Assembly (NCBI GenBank): GCA_947000775.1
Contig: CAMQGK010000144.1
Span: forward strand, 7,549,001-7,613,000
DNA from: Pterois miles
Lineage: Eukaryota > Chordata > Actinopteri > Perciformes > Scorpaenidae
Length of the DNA: 64,000 nucleotides
Direction: 5' to 3'
Shown here one piece after another: positions 51,180-61,798 of this stretch. Position 1 is the first letter of the stretch. The number at the start of each line of letters is the position of its first letter. The notes below the pieces were generated by a model. The model was not told the DNA's origin and did not search any database. It saw only the letters and a program-made list of their open reading frames with translations. Position numbers and translations under genes: made by a program.

Positions 51180-51930
51180 ATGCGGGTGGTCACAGTGGTA
51201 GACAGACTTTGATTCTTACAAACCACTGTTTTGGTCACATGAGGTTGGCACTAGTAACCATAGTAACACATCTCTTACCGACAAGGAGGGTCTCAGGACA
51301 GCCAATTAGACTGTTGTCAGGCCATTAAATAGGTGTTTCAATCACTATAAACTCCATAGATGTGGGTAAATATGGGGTAAATAGGGGTCTAATACTTACT
51401 ATTAGGTTTTATCACTTATTCAGGTGGTAGCTCACTGAAAGAGGGTATAAAAGAACACAACAGTGACCTCTAGCGACTGTAGTAATTATGACCAGAGCAC
51501 AAGCAGAAGGTGCTGTAGTATAGACAGTGGGGATGGAGGTCAGGTATGATGGATGGGACACAAAACACCGCGCTTGCACCCAGGAGACTGGAGTTTGCAT
51601 CCCATGTGAAACCACCCATTTGTAGTTGTCATTTTGTTCCTAGTTATTTTAACTCAAAACATAATGTTTTTTCTTAAACTAAACTGTTTGGTTTTGTTGC
51701 CTAAACCTAAAGAAGCCTTTTTGTTTGAGTTCAAAACGTGGTGTTACAGTCAGTAGGCCCCTACTGAAGCGCATCTATGGTGCTTATAGCGACTGATAAC
51801 GCCTATTTAATGGACGACATAAATTACTACTCAGTGCGTCCAAAAAGATTCATACTACTGTTTATCACACAAAAGTCTGTTGAACAATAGTGCACATATT
51901 GGGTTTGTAGTGCCTAGTATGTGATTTTGT
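51180..51930. repeat. Dispersed repeat shared with 58180-58380
   Basis: Common landmarks: GTTTTGGTCACATGAGGTTG / GTTTTGGTTACATGAGGTTG, CATACTACTGTT, and ACACAAAA with TGTTGAA and TAGT(G/A)CACATATTG. Confidence 0.6.
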
Positions 51931-54699
51931 CATAATGCAATGAGTTCCTCAAACCATTGTTATTTCTGGGGGAAAGTTCCTGCAGTGGAAACAAGGCTAA
52001 TAAATATATTTTATTTAGCATTTTGAAAAATCTCACGAGATACCACCAATGTTATATCGGCAAGCGATTCAATAACAGACATCGTAGCTAAAGTGGTCCA
52101 GAATTAAAAACACATATATACTTCCATCAGCTGAAGCTCTCCAAAGCTCCCACTTTGTGAATTATAAATACAATGTGTGAGAGAGAGAGTGAGATAGTGT
52201 GTGTTTGTGTCTATCTGAATTCTTCCATCGGCCTCTCTAATGTGACTCCGTCCTGTATTTGGCTGCCGTTTACTGGTGAAATAATGAAGGGTAAAGTGAT
52301 GCAGTGCGTAGTTCTTCAATTCTTCTCAGATACTCAGATGAAATTGTTATTCACAGATGGTCCTATAGCATATTTCTCCTAGCGCTTCCGCTTTGATCCG
52401 CCATGTGCTCAGTGTGCCGATCACAGATCCTCACTGTCAACAGTAACGGAGCGTCCATCACTCACACAACGCCTCTCATCTTTAGAGGTGATGGGGTTCG
52501 CTCCGCTGTCTTAGTTTGTTGGTAATCTCTCTTTTTTATTTTTTAAAGTGGACTATGTATGCATTTTGCCCCCCGTCACACCAGTCTTAAGTCAATACTT
52601 GCGTTTGATAGTGTATTTTTTAATTGGTTTTATTTGATTGTCATATGTATTCACACATGTAGCATAATTGTAACCATGGGAACCAAACAAGCTTTACAAT
52701 TATGTAAAAAAAAATGAAAAAAAAGAGATGAGTATTTTTATATAGTTGACACATGATTAAATAATTACTTTCTTCTCACTAGTACCTTGCACTTATCACA
52801 TGTACTAATACCTACACAAGGAAGAATGCGTCCAAATACACACAGTATATTTGTGAAAGTCAAATAATTAACTTTCCTGCAGGTTGACGCTCCATTTTGT
52901 ACAATATACATATATGCTGTACAGTAAAGAAATTTTAAAAATACAAAAACTCTTTTAGATAAACATTATTTATTTTTACCATTTTGTAATTTAGACACTA
53001 TACTGTAGCTTCAATATTGCCAGACTTACTGGAAGTGCCTATATTGGTATTATGTATCATACAGTGAATATATTTGAAGATCATTAGAAGTTGTCACAAA
53101 CTGAACCATGTGGATGTTGTAATGTGAATACATTGAATTACAAGACTATAATTTCTGTGGTATCCCCACGTCTGTGTTGTGTTTATTTTTCATCTATTGA
53201 TTATTGATATTTAGAATATGACAAAGTACATCATGATGTCATTTCCTTATAAGTTCAAGGTGCTGCGCTTCATCAAGGCCATCTTTGTGCTCGAACAAAG
53301 TTAAAGTCTAGACACAGTCTCATCCATTTCCTGCTCAGTTAAAGATGTGCATTTCTCAAATATTTGGCTATGATGAATTGGTTACACAGTGGAGGGAATG
53401 AATAAAAGATGAAGATTTTACTTAAGATAAAAAGCATTTTTTGCCCTAAACAGTTGTGTATTATTCCCTCTTTATAGAGTGAAGCTAAAGGAAGCACACA
53501 CACATCCTTGTATGTTGTTTGATAGACAGCCAGTTAGCCGATGGCAGTGGTGAAGAACTCCAGGACAGGAAGTAACAGGGGGACCAAGACCCTTGTCAAA
53601 ACGGTAAGGGTTATAGACTCCTATACTGTACATAAACATGACTATTGTTTATATACTAATTGTTGAACAGTCCTGATGATGAAATTAGTTGTTCTGTATC
53701 TCTGGCCACATTTTCCACACTTTCTGCCGTAGTTGTAGGTGACATTGATAAAACACTACTGAAGAGAGCAAATGCTAATAAATAGTTTAAAATAACAGCT
53801 GGAACTCCTGTCTGTGAATATATTCACTTTGAAGGCATCCATAACCATGTGGATCCATGTGCAACCATATGGGGTCTAGTAAATAATGCGATAAAGCTCT
53901 CTAATGTCAACACTTCACAGATGCTAACGTCCCATTACAGATTTAAAGTGCGAATGTTCATGTCTCGTCCTGTTTACGGTCAAGGCCTATTAAAGGACAC
54001 TGGGTCATGCATCATCGACGTGTCATACCTTTGGGGTACAACACATGTGCAGTAAAATCTGGTCTGCACTCACCGAATTTCCCCAGTTTGCGGGCTCCCT
54101 TCTAGCCACTACCAGTCTTCACCACCACGTTTTGTGAATGCACCACAGCTGCACTTTGTACAGGAGAAAATGTCAACTTACAATTTATTATCTCAAAAGA
54201 GAGCATAAGATGATATGATAACATATTATGCCATACTATACCATTTTGGGCAATGCTGAAGATCAGAAAGCAGGATGGCTTTATTTTTCCTGTCTGATGA
54301 TTTTATCCTTGAGAAGTTTCTCAATTGATTTTCTGGAATCAGTACAATATATACAGTAAATCTAAAATTACATACAGTATACAGGGACTGAAGATTTTAC
54401 AGATAATGCCCACTCCTAATCACAAAAACAATTAATTTTACTATGGTAACAGCTAATTCTGTATCTTACTTTGGATGCTTAATAGATAATATTATCTATA
54501 TAGAGAGGTATCATTCATTAGTGAATCTGCTGTATAGTTAAACCCATAGCAACAGAGAAATTTTGGAAATGAGGTCTGACCGCCTGCTGTGTCATTAGAC
54601 TCAACAGGGCAAAAATTTAACATTTCATAAAGAATTAAAGATGCATCGGCACCCACTTGTCCTTTTTTAGACAGAGCAGAGCAGAGCATGAAGCTCACT

Positions 54700-55025
54700 A
54701 TCATCTGTAACTGCTTATCGTATTCAGGGTCACATAGGGGCTGGAGCTGATCCCAGCTAACATTGGGTTGAAGGCAGGGTTCACCCTGGACAGGTCACCA
54801 GACCACCACAGGGCTGACACATAGAGACTGACAACCATTCACACTCACAATCACACCACGGGCAATTTAGAGTCAACAATTAACCTGCATGTATTTGGAC
54901 TGTGGGAGGAAGCTGGAGAAAACCCACGCCAACATGGGGAGAACATGCAACCTCCTAACGGAAGGGTCCCAAGCCAGGTTTGAAACTGTCTTGCTATGAG
55001 GTGACAGTGCTAACTACTGCACCAG
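54700..55025 (-). mobile_element. tRNA-headed dispersed repeat, copy 2
   Basis: Shares GGGTTCACCCTGGACAGGTC, GGCAATTTAGAGTCAACAAT and GGGGAGAACATGCAA with copy 1. It lies back to back with copy 3. Confidence 0.75.
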
Positions 55026-55089
55026 CGTGCAGCAAGAAATGTTCAATGCAAGTCTGCTATGTTATCTGCTTTATTTACAATAACTGACG

Positions 55090-55440
55090 CGGTCATGGAG
55101 GGGTTATGCAGTGGTTAGCACTGTGGCCACACAGCAGGTTTGAATCCGGTTTGAGGCCCTTCTGTGTGGAGTTTGTATGCTCTCCTCGTGTTACTGTGAA
55201 TTTTCTCCGGGTTCTCCGGTTTCCTCCCACAGTCCAAAGACATGCAGGTTCATTGACTCTAAATCATTCGTAGCTGTGAATGTGAGTATGAATGGTTGTC
55301 TGCCTCTGTTTATCAGCCCTGTGATAACCTGGCGACCGGTGCAGGGTGTACTCCTCCTCCACCCAGTGCCAGCTGGGATCAGCTCCAGCTCCCCCGTGAC
55401 ACTGAACAGGACAAGCAGCTACAGGTGATGACTGAATGGA
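55090..55440 (+). mobile_element. tRNA-headed dispersed repeat, copy 3
   Basis: Head with GCAGTGGTTAGCACTGTGGC and the B-box-like GGTTTGAATCC (55137-55147), then TTCCTCCCACAGTCCAAAGA and CATGCAGG, ending near CAGCTGGGATCAGCTCCAGC. The plus-strand orientation is opposite to copy 2. Confidence 0.75.
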
Positions 55441-55980
55441 CTTGGTCATGGTTCATGATGCAAGGCAGGCTAAATACACTCACTATCAGTGAAGACATAA
55501 ACATGAAATGATCCACATCCCTTCAATCAGGATTATATCATATGTCTTCATTGTGGGTGAGAGAGCAAATCTGCATGATCACCTGTCTAACAAAGAGCTC
55601 TCAGCTCTAGTCTCAACCACACTCCATCCTGTTTTAGTCCTGTAATTATCTTGCACATGTTGCATTTTGCACAGCTACATTTGCACATTTAATACCTCAG
55701 TTATTTTTAATTGAGGAACAAATCACTCTAAATTTCACACTTTGCCATTGTATACAGTATGTTATTGCACACTTGCTAAAGTATATAGTGAGTTGTTCTA
55801 TGTTTATATTTATGTATTTTTTATGATAGTCGTATTCAGGTCTATTTATAGTGTATTTCAATATTCTTTATATTTTGGATTCTTTTATTTCTGCAGTGTT
55901 GACATACATTTTATGTACTTTCCTGTATGTTGCTTGGATGACCTGGAACCAAATCATTTCACAATATGGAATCAATAAAG

Positions 55981-56028
55981 TCAATCTATCTGTCTATCTA
56001 TCTGTCTATCTATCTATCTATCTATCTC
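55981..56028. repeat. (CTAT)n/(CTGT)n tetranucleotide run
   Basis: CTAT and CTGT units just after AATCAATAAAGTCAATCTAT, which looks like the 3' tail of a retroposon, so the run may have begun as a retroposon tail. Confidence 0.85.
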
Positions 56029-56136
56029 AGCATGCTGCAGGTGTAATAGATTCAGTGCTGAGGGTTTACCGAGACATTGCAGATGTTTGCAGTAACATTT
56101 TCACAGCTTGGAGCTTCCTAGAGCTCAGTGAAAGGG

Positions 56137-56160
56137 GGGTCTGGTCTGGTCTGGTCTGGT
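56137..56160. repeat. (GGTCT)n pentanucleotide
   Basis: GGTCT repeated four times, directly before the candidate slco1-like promoter. Confidence 0.8.
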
Positions 56161-56164
56161 GAGG

Positions 56165-56420
56165 AGTTTTCTCAGCCCTCCGTAGCGCATCACGTGTGTC
56201 CATGTGAGCGCGGTGCTGTCAGACAGACAGTCAGGATCCACCCTGTCGCCTCCACTGAACACGCTGTTCTCCGCCGCCCAGGAGCATGAAGCCGCTGCCC
56301 TGGGAGCAGGTGACTGGATTAGAGGAGGCTCATTTCACCAAACAACAGGACTGTTGTGCCCCTGCTTTAAAATAAGAGGTTGGAGCCGTCTGAAGGGAAG
56401 CGGTTGGAGCTCTGAGTTGG
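56165..56420 (+). promoter_or_regulatory. Candidate promoter and non-coding first exon of the slco1-like gene
   Basis: A stretch richer in GC and CpG than the neighbouring 10 kb. It holds an E-box CACGTG at 56191-56196, several CG dinucleotides, a TATA-like TTTAAAAT at 56366-56373, and then a strong donor GG|GTAAGTATC with the intron starting at 56421. If transcription starts about 30 bases after the TATA-like box, exon 1 would be only about 25 nt of 5' UTR. The next exon in line is the slco1-like coding exon at 61651. The link between the two is inference from order and orientation; nothing in the sequence proves it. Confidence 0.4.
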
Positions 56421-58179
56421 GTAAGTATCACGATGCTCTTTTTGAATATCACTGACAAACAGCATGCCCATATTGTATCTTTGACTTTTGTTCAGCACAT
56501 TTTCAAGACAACAATTAGAGACGGTGCAGCCATATGATTAGCGCAAACTGCCAGTTCAGGTATTGACTGTAACTATGCCAGTGTCAGCAGGTGTGTTTCA
56601 TCCTCCTGTTTTTACGCATAAAGTTGGAGTAAAAAATATCGCATCCAAACTTTTCTACGCATGGCTGAAAAGTTAGTGTATCGATAAAAGCAAAATGTGA
56701 TAGAGTGCTATGAAAACTGACGTGGCGATTTAAGCATGACGTTGTTTACGTGAAGCACGTGACTTAAACGACAGTGAGGAGACAAAAAATGGTGGCAGAC
56801 CTCGGAGACTTGCTGCGTCCGAAAATCCACACTTAAATACTATTCAGTATGCTAAAACATTATGTGAGGCATTTTAGTATGTCCAAAACCCTAGTATGAA
56901 ACCAACAGTATGTAAACTGCATCCTATTTCTGATGAACTGTTACACTACAACACTGGACCTGTTGGATCCTAAATCATGGATGTTATACTGTACACAGAA
57001 CTGGATACAGCCTTGGAGGCCGGCTCCGTTCAGTCTATGCAAGCTGTGCATGAAGTCAATGGGTAGACTTCAGGGTCTGGGAAAATTGTTTGTTTTTTTA
57101 ATTTCCGAAAACCCTCTATTGTTCAGAACAGAGACTTAAAAGTAGATTTGCCATAACGGTGACATTTCAAGGGAAACCAATAAACGTGCAACACAAGCTA
57201 ATCCGCTATATAGAGAAGCTAACACGGAGACCCAGGTGCAGCTAATTCAGTCCCTTCCTGTCAATGGTGAAGTATAACAGAAGATTATACTCATAGTACT
57301 ACACAAGTGGAAGGGGCCCAGTATAGAGATACTAGCATACAGCAGGAACGGCGTTAGCACAGCTAGTCGGAGGGCTTTGGCTTCAAATGCTTCTGATAGC
57401 TTACACATAGCTTAACGGTTGTGTTTTAATGCAGCTTGCTGCTTTGAGTTTTTGTACGTTTTCCATAAGATGTCACTGAGGGTCAGGAGCTCATTAAAAT
57501 GACAGACATTCTGCAACAAATATTTTGAAATGGCTGCTGTTTTAAGGGCTGGGACATGAGGCAGCACGAGGTGAAGCAGAAAGACGATGTCCACTGGAAA
57601 TGAATGGAGTCGCATTATAACTCAACTTCCTCATCGAGGTCAGGTCTCTGATAAATCTCCAGCAGCGAACAGCCACCTAAAGAGAAAGCGGATCTCGCTA
57701 ACCCGGGTCTGCTACTAGCTAGAGGCTAACAGTGTAGCAAGCTAGCATGCTTCAGTGAGTAACATAATGCAGGAAATGTAAAAGCGTAATGACAGAGGAA
57801 AAAGATGAGGCTGTTGGGAATATTAACATTTTCCTCAGACACACAGAATTATAAAGAAAACAATATTAGACTAAAAGTACAATATAAAAACTTATTATGC
57901 ACCGAAACATGAATTTCCATGGCCTCCACTATTTCTGACAACAGACTAACGTTAATAGTGCTGTTGTTTAGCAGCGGTGTTCTTCCCAACTTGACCATTT
58001 GAACGCCACACATGTCGTGTACACGATTTCCCATGTTGAAAACACAAGCTCACGAGTTTCATTTGAAAGCACCGAGAAACTTTCCGCTTACGAGGTTGTG
58101 AATACGACATGAGGGGGGTGTTCATATGGACCCATCTGATAAACATGGTAAACACGACTCCATTTGAAAGCACCGTAAT

Positions 58180-58380
58180 TCAGACGACTCTCACAAGTCG
58201 TTGTTTTGGTTACATGAGGTTGGTACGGGTTACCGTGGTTACACATCAACCGGTATGGAGGCTTTCGGGAAGTGACGACGTAAATTACAGTTCATTACCT
58301 CCGAAAAGATGCATACTACTGTTAATTCACACAAAACTGTGTTGAAGGATAGTACACATATTGAGTATTGGATGCAGCCT
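58180..58380. repeat. Dispersed repeat shared with 51180-51930
   Basis: Shorter copy of the repeat at 51180-51930, ending TTGGATGCAGCC. GCTGCGTCC at 56813 could be the opposite end of the same insertion, but only about ten bases match. Confidence 0.55.
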
Positions 58381-58462
58381 GTAACTTTCCTCAAATGAAT
58401 ACATTAAACCAACATAAATGGCATACAGCTGTAAAGGCGAAGACCTGCTCCTCCGGTGGACA

Positions 58463-59104
58463 CAATGGACCTTATTTCTGAAAAAATATGAACAGTAGTC
58501 AACGGGGAGACAATTGTGGCATGAATTACACACATGATGTTTGTCAATTTAAAACATAATTGTACAAGTCAAGAAAGTCTCAGTTTTTCATACTATCGTT
58601 TAGTTTTGTGTCAAACGCTCAGTGAACTAAATCTCTTGTCTCGCACAATATACGTCACCAACTCACATCACTAACTTAACTATTTCCATACACAAATGCA
58701 ATGTTATCCTACCTGGTGTATTTTATCCTCGTATCCTATCCAAGTACGAAACAGACATCGTAGCTTCAGAGAGAGCAGGGCCTTTTTAAATTCAAATTTG
58801 GAGACCCACCCAACCACTGATATGCGCAATATGCAACCGCCTATACGGCCTATGCCTTAACCCAGACCTGAGAGAGACGTCACTTACATGACTTTTGGGT
58901 GTGTCGTCTTTCTAATTATGTATTTCCAGTCTTATAATTCAACCGTTTTGTAACAAACTGTGACTTTCTTGACTAGCAAAATTATCTTTTAAAGTGACAA
59001 ACATCATGTGTGTGATTCATGTCTCAATTCAAACAGGATAAGCAAAAATATTTGTCTCTCGCCATTGACTACCGTTCATATTTTCAATGAAACAAAGTCC
59101 CATG
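58463..59104. mobile_element. Inverted-repeat element with arms of about 130 bp
   Basis: The left arm (58463-58590) reads AATATGAACAGTAGTCAACG, ACACACATGATGTTTGTCA, GTCAAGAAAGTC; the right arm (58960-59104) is the inverse of AATATGAACGGTAGTCAATG, ACACACATGATGTTTGTCA, GTCAAGAAAGTC. About 370 bases of unrelated sequence lie between. No coding frame. Confidence 0.75.
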
Positions 59105-60754
59105 ATGGTATTGATGATGATATTTTTGAATGGAAACCTGGCAGGTGAAGCATCATCTCTGCATGTTCAACCGGTGCAGTGCACACAGCAGAGAAACAGC
59201 AGGGGATCTGCTGTATCCAGAGATGTTTATCTGTTTACTCAATATGCATTGATCAATTAACCTGAGTGCATGTTATCACCCATAATTCAACAGAAATCAC
59301 ATGATTATCTCTACTCAGCACAAATTTACTTCTTGTTTCTTGGTGTGTTAAAGTCAGAGTTTGTCTGACAGTAATCTGTCGTCTCCATCAGCGGGTCTCA
59401 AAGAGTTAGACCCACTAAAAGATATTGATTTTCCTTTGAGCGCCTCTGTTATTTCAAGGGCACAGGCCATTCTGAACAGCAAGCAGTTATGGATTACTGT
59501 CAAGAATCTTGATCAGGATGCCAGTCACTACCTTTAGTTATATACAGTATGTAGGGCACTGTATGTGGTACCTTTATATATAAGTTTACCAACAAAACAT
59601 TTCTAGGCCCATTTTATTCAGTTCGAGCACAATGATCCAATGAGAGGGGATTTGTATTCACATTAAACCTTCCTCCCGTGTGGGACTTGAATAGGTGATA
59701 TTGTCTGTGACTCTGGAGAGATTGCAGTTTAATTGTGCATACAGAATGAACAGGCTCTCATGGAGCAAACCCCTCAGTCAGATACAAGCCTCAAAACAAT
59801 CTGATGAAATATTTTGACTGTTGTGTGTGAAATATTTGGCTCACGCTCTCCGCATGTGGGATGCAGGTCATTGTTATTTACAGTCTTGTTGTGCCAAAGC
59901 ACCGTTCTACTGATTGTTGCATGGTTAGATGAGCTTGAAAGCCCTCATGCAGAGTTGAAACCCGTGCTGTGGTTTGGTGGATCCATCCATAGGGAGATTA
60001 CGTGTCACTGAACAAACAGACTGTCTTTTAAACCGTCACAGCTCGGCACAGCTCCTATATCCCTTTATCTCTCTTTCTCCTCATGTCATCATTCACAACC
60101 AGACTAAACAGACTTAATTAGATGTCACTATGCTTTGCAGTATGTTTATATTTGCATTAAACCTGTTATGTCACATTATTGGTCAGATTGTGCTCACAAA
60201 GTAGTTTTTGCTGTGGCATAAAAAAAAAAAATAATTGCAACAAAAAAGAAGCACTAGCCAAGTTCAGTAGAAACCTGTCTGACATGACAATTAAGATTAC
60301 AGCCCTACAGCTCTTTGCACTTTTTCTGTCACTCATCAATGAGTTTTACAATTCATTCCTTCAGGCAAAGTAGAGTACATGGTGTACTTGTGGTTCACAT
60401 GTAAAAACTTCTACCATCCCTTTAGGTTTTTCACAATATGTCAGATTAAGGAAATGCTGCCCCACAAACAGAATCTTAGCAGTTGGGAAACAGCTAATAG
60501 CTAACTAGCTAAACAGGGAAAATGTGCCTTCCAACAACTGTAAAATTGTCTTTCTTTACACATTTGTGCAAATCCTGCAACTTCATGAGGAGGACGACTT
60601 CTTAGATGCTGTTACTACACTGCAGTTTTTCTACACAGTAAATAACTGCATCGTCTCCTGTTTTGTAAACAGGATACAGTGTACATATATGGCATTGTTA
60701 GATTTGATGGAAAGCACCTTGAATGAGCAGGGGCAGCCGTTTATCCGTATTTAT

Positions 60755-61440
60755 CCTTGCTTCCATTGTTTTTAAGCGAGGCTATACACACATTGGACCA
60801 GAGGGCAACTCCAGGGTCTGAAAAGTGAAGTCAATGCTGAAGTGCCTTAAACTTGTATTCTTTCGAATAGAGAAGAGAAGAGGAGTTTTGCTTTGAAACA
60901 AAATTTTGAACTGAGCCATGTTGGTTTTGAAAAAGCTGGCTTTTCAGAATGAAACGGACTCTGGTTGCAAAAAGAAGACTGATTGTAGAGAAGTCTTCTC
61001 ACCTGATTTGTTAGCGCGGTAAACTTTGTAAACATGACTTTATGGTCTCAATTGATAGTTTCAAGTCTTCTTCAGTACATCATGATGTTCATTTAGTAAA
61101 TTATGGCCCCATTTAGAGTCAAATAGACCATAAAGCAGGGTATGTTTTAGGGTGTGGCTACCTTGTGATTGACGGGTCACTACCACTGCGTGATTTCAGT
61201 TCATGAAAGTTCATTGTGACATTTTGGTCGCCCTAAAATGTCTCTACTCAGGGTTCAGTTGTACTTAGCTCCACCTTCTCATATCACTTCTGTTGCAATT
61301 AACCAAGACTGAGACGGCCAAAAACCAAGATGGCGACAGCCAAAATGATGCACTTGAGGCTTCAAAACAGCAGTCCACAAACCAATGGTTGACGTCAGGG
61401 TGACTACGTCCACTTCTTGTATACAGTCTATGTCTTGGAT
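60755..61440. repeat. Dispersed repeat, copy 2 (pair with 6690-7010)
   Basis: Its centre matches 6690-7010. The end (GTCCACTTCTTGTATACAGT at about 61410) and the stretch around AAGATGGCGACAGCC are, from memory, typical of a repeat widespread in ray-finned fish genomes. Confidence 0.65.
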
Positions 61441-61650
61441 CTACAGCATCTGTTGTGAATGTAGAGATGAAACTGATGTTGACCTTGCTTCCAAGTTTTT
61501 TTTAACCTTATTTTAGTCCAAGGAGAACAAGCTATTACAGGCTAATACATAGAACTATAATGACTGTGAATAATGTCTGTTCTAAATGACTTCTATAGTT
61601 GTTGTTAGCACACTGGGCTTGACAGATTTATAAATCTAAATTCTTTCCAG

Positions 61651-61798
61651 CAGGTGTTAGTGAGGACGGCAGCAGTGAATCATCTGAAGAGAAATCAGTA
61701 AAGTAAAGAAAATGGACAACACAGCTACAGGCAGCTGGACTCTAGACAACAACCCTGCCTCCTCCACCGTCAAGAACTCCTGCCACCCTAATCTGAAG
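61651..61798 (+). CDS. First coding exon of an SLCO1-family organic anion transporter (5' UTR plus 29 codons)
   Basis: An exon bounded by a pyrimidine-rich acceptor (ttctttccag, or the second AG of cagcag) and the donor gtacaa. The ATG at 61712-61714 lies in a good context (AAAATGG), and an in-frame TGA at 61685-61687 closes the frame upstream. It encodes MDNTATGSWTLDNNP followed by SSTVKNSCHPNLK, phase 0 at the end (61798). OATP1 proteins start with a short cytosolic tail that ends in Cys-x-x-Leu-Lys just before the first transmembrane helix (for example CCGELK in SLCO1C1 and YCNGLK in SLCO1B1), and CHPNLK fits this. OATPs are 12-helix plasma-membrane carriers for thyroid hormone, bile salts and other organic anions. 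In human, SLCO1C1 is the neighbour of PDE3A on the same strand. The exon itself is too short to tell slco1c1 from other fish slco1 genes. The next exon is not found before 64000. Confidence 0.6.

Larger units (their letters stand above)
49106..56164. other. Intergenic region between pde3a and the slco1-like gene
   Basis: About 7 kb. It holds a perfect TGACGTCA box (49353-49360), a fragment of the TTAA MITE (49940-50115), a dispersed repeat (about 51180-51930) related to 58180-58380, an inverted pair of tRNA-headed repeats (54700-55440), and a tetranucleotide run (55981-56028). Around 52560-53500 the sequence is very AT-rich with no feature I can name. Confidence 0.6.
56421..61650 (+). other. 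Probable slco1-like intron 1
   Basis: 5.2 kb between the candidate first exon and the coding exon. It holds the repeat unit at 58180-58380, a long-arm inverted element (58463-59104) and a dispersed repeat (about 60755-61440). Around 59350-59540 is repeat-free sequence with a 60-codon open frame that I do not believe to be a gene. Confidence 0.45.

Noticed and set aside
53541..53603. ATG frame of 21 codons followed by a good donor (gtaagg), considered as a first exon
   Set aside because: Too short to recognise, no promoter signs, and no partner exon in the same gene order. The slco1-like exon has its own start and in-frame upstream stop.
56813..58380. One large element between GCTGCGTCC (56813) and GGATGCAGC (58379)
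   Set aside because: Only about ten terminal bases agree, too few to call terminal repeats over 1.5 kb.
59350..59541. About 60-codon open frame with protein-like composition in the slco1-like intron
   Set aside because: No start codon, no clear donor, and no similarity that I know. It may be a conserved non-coding element, but that cannot be judged from one sequence.
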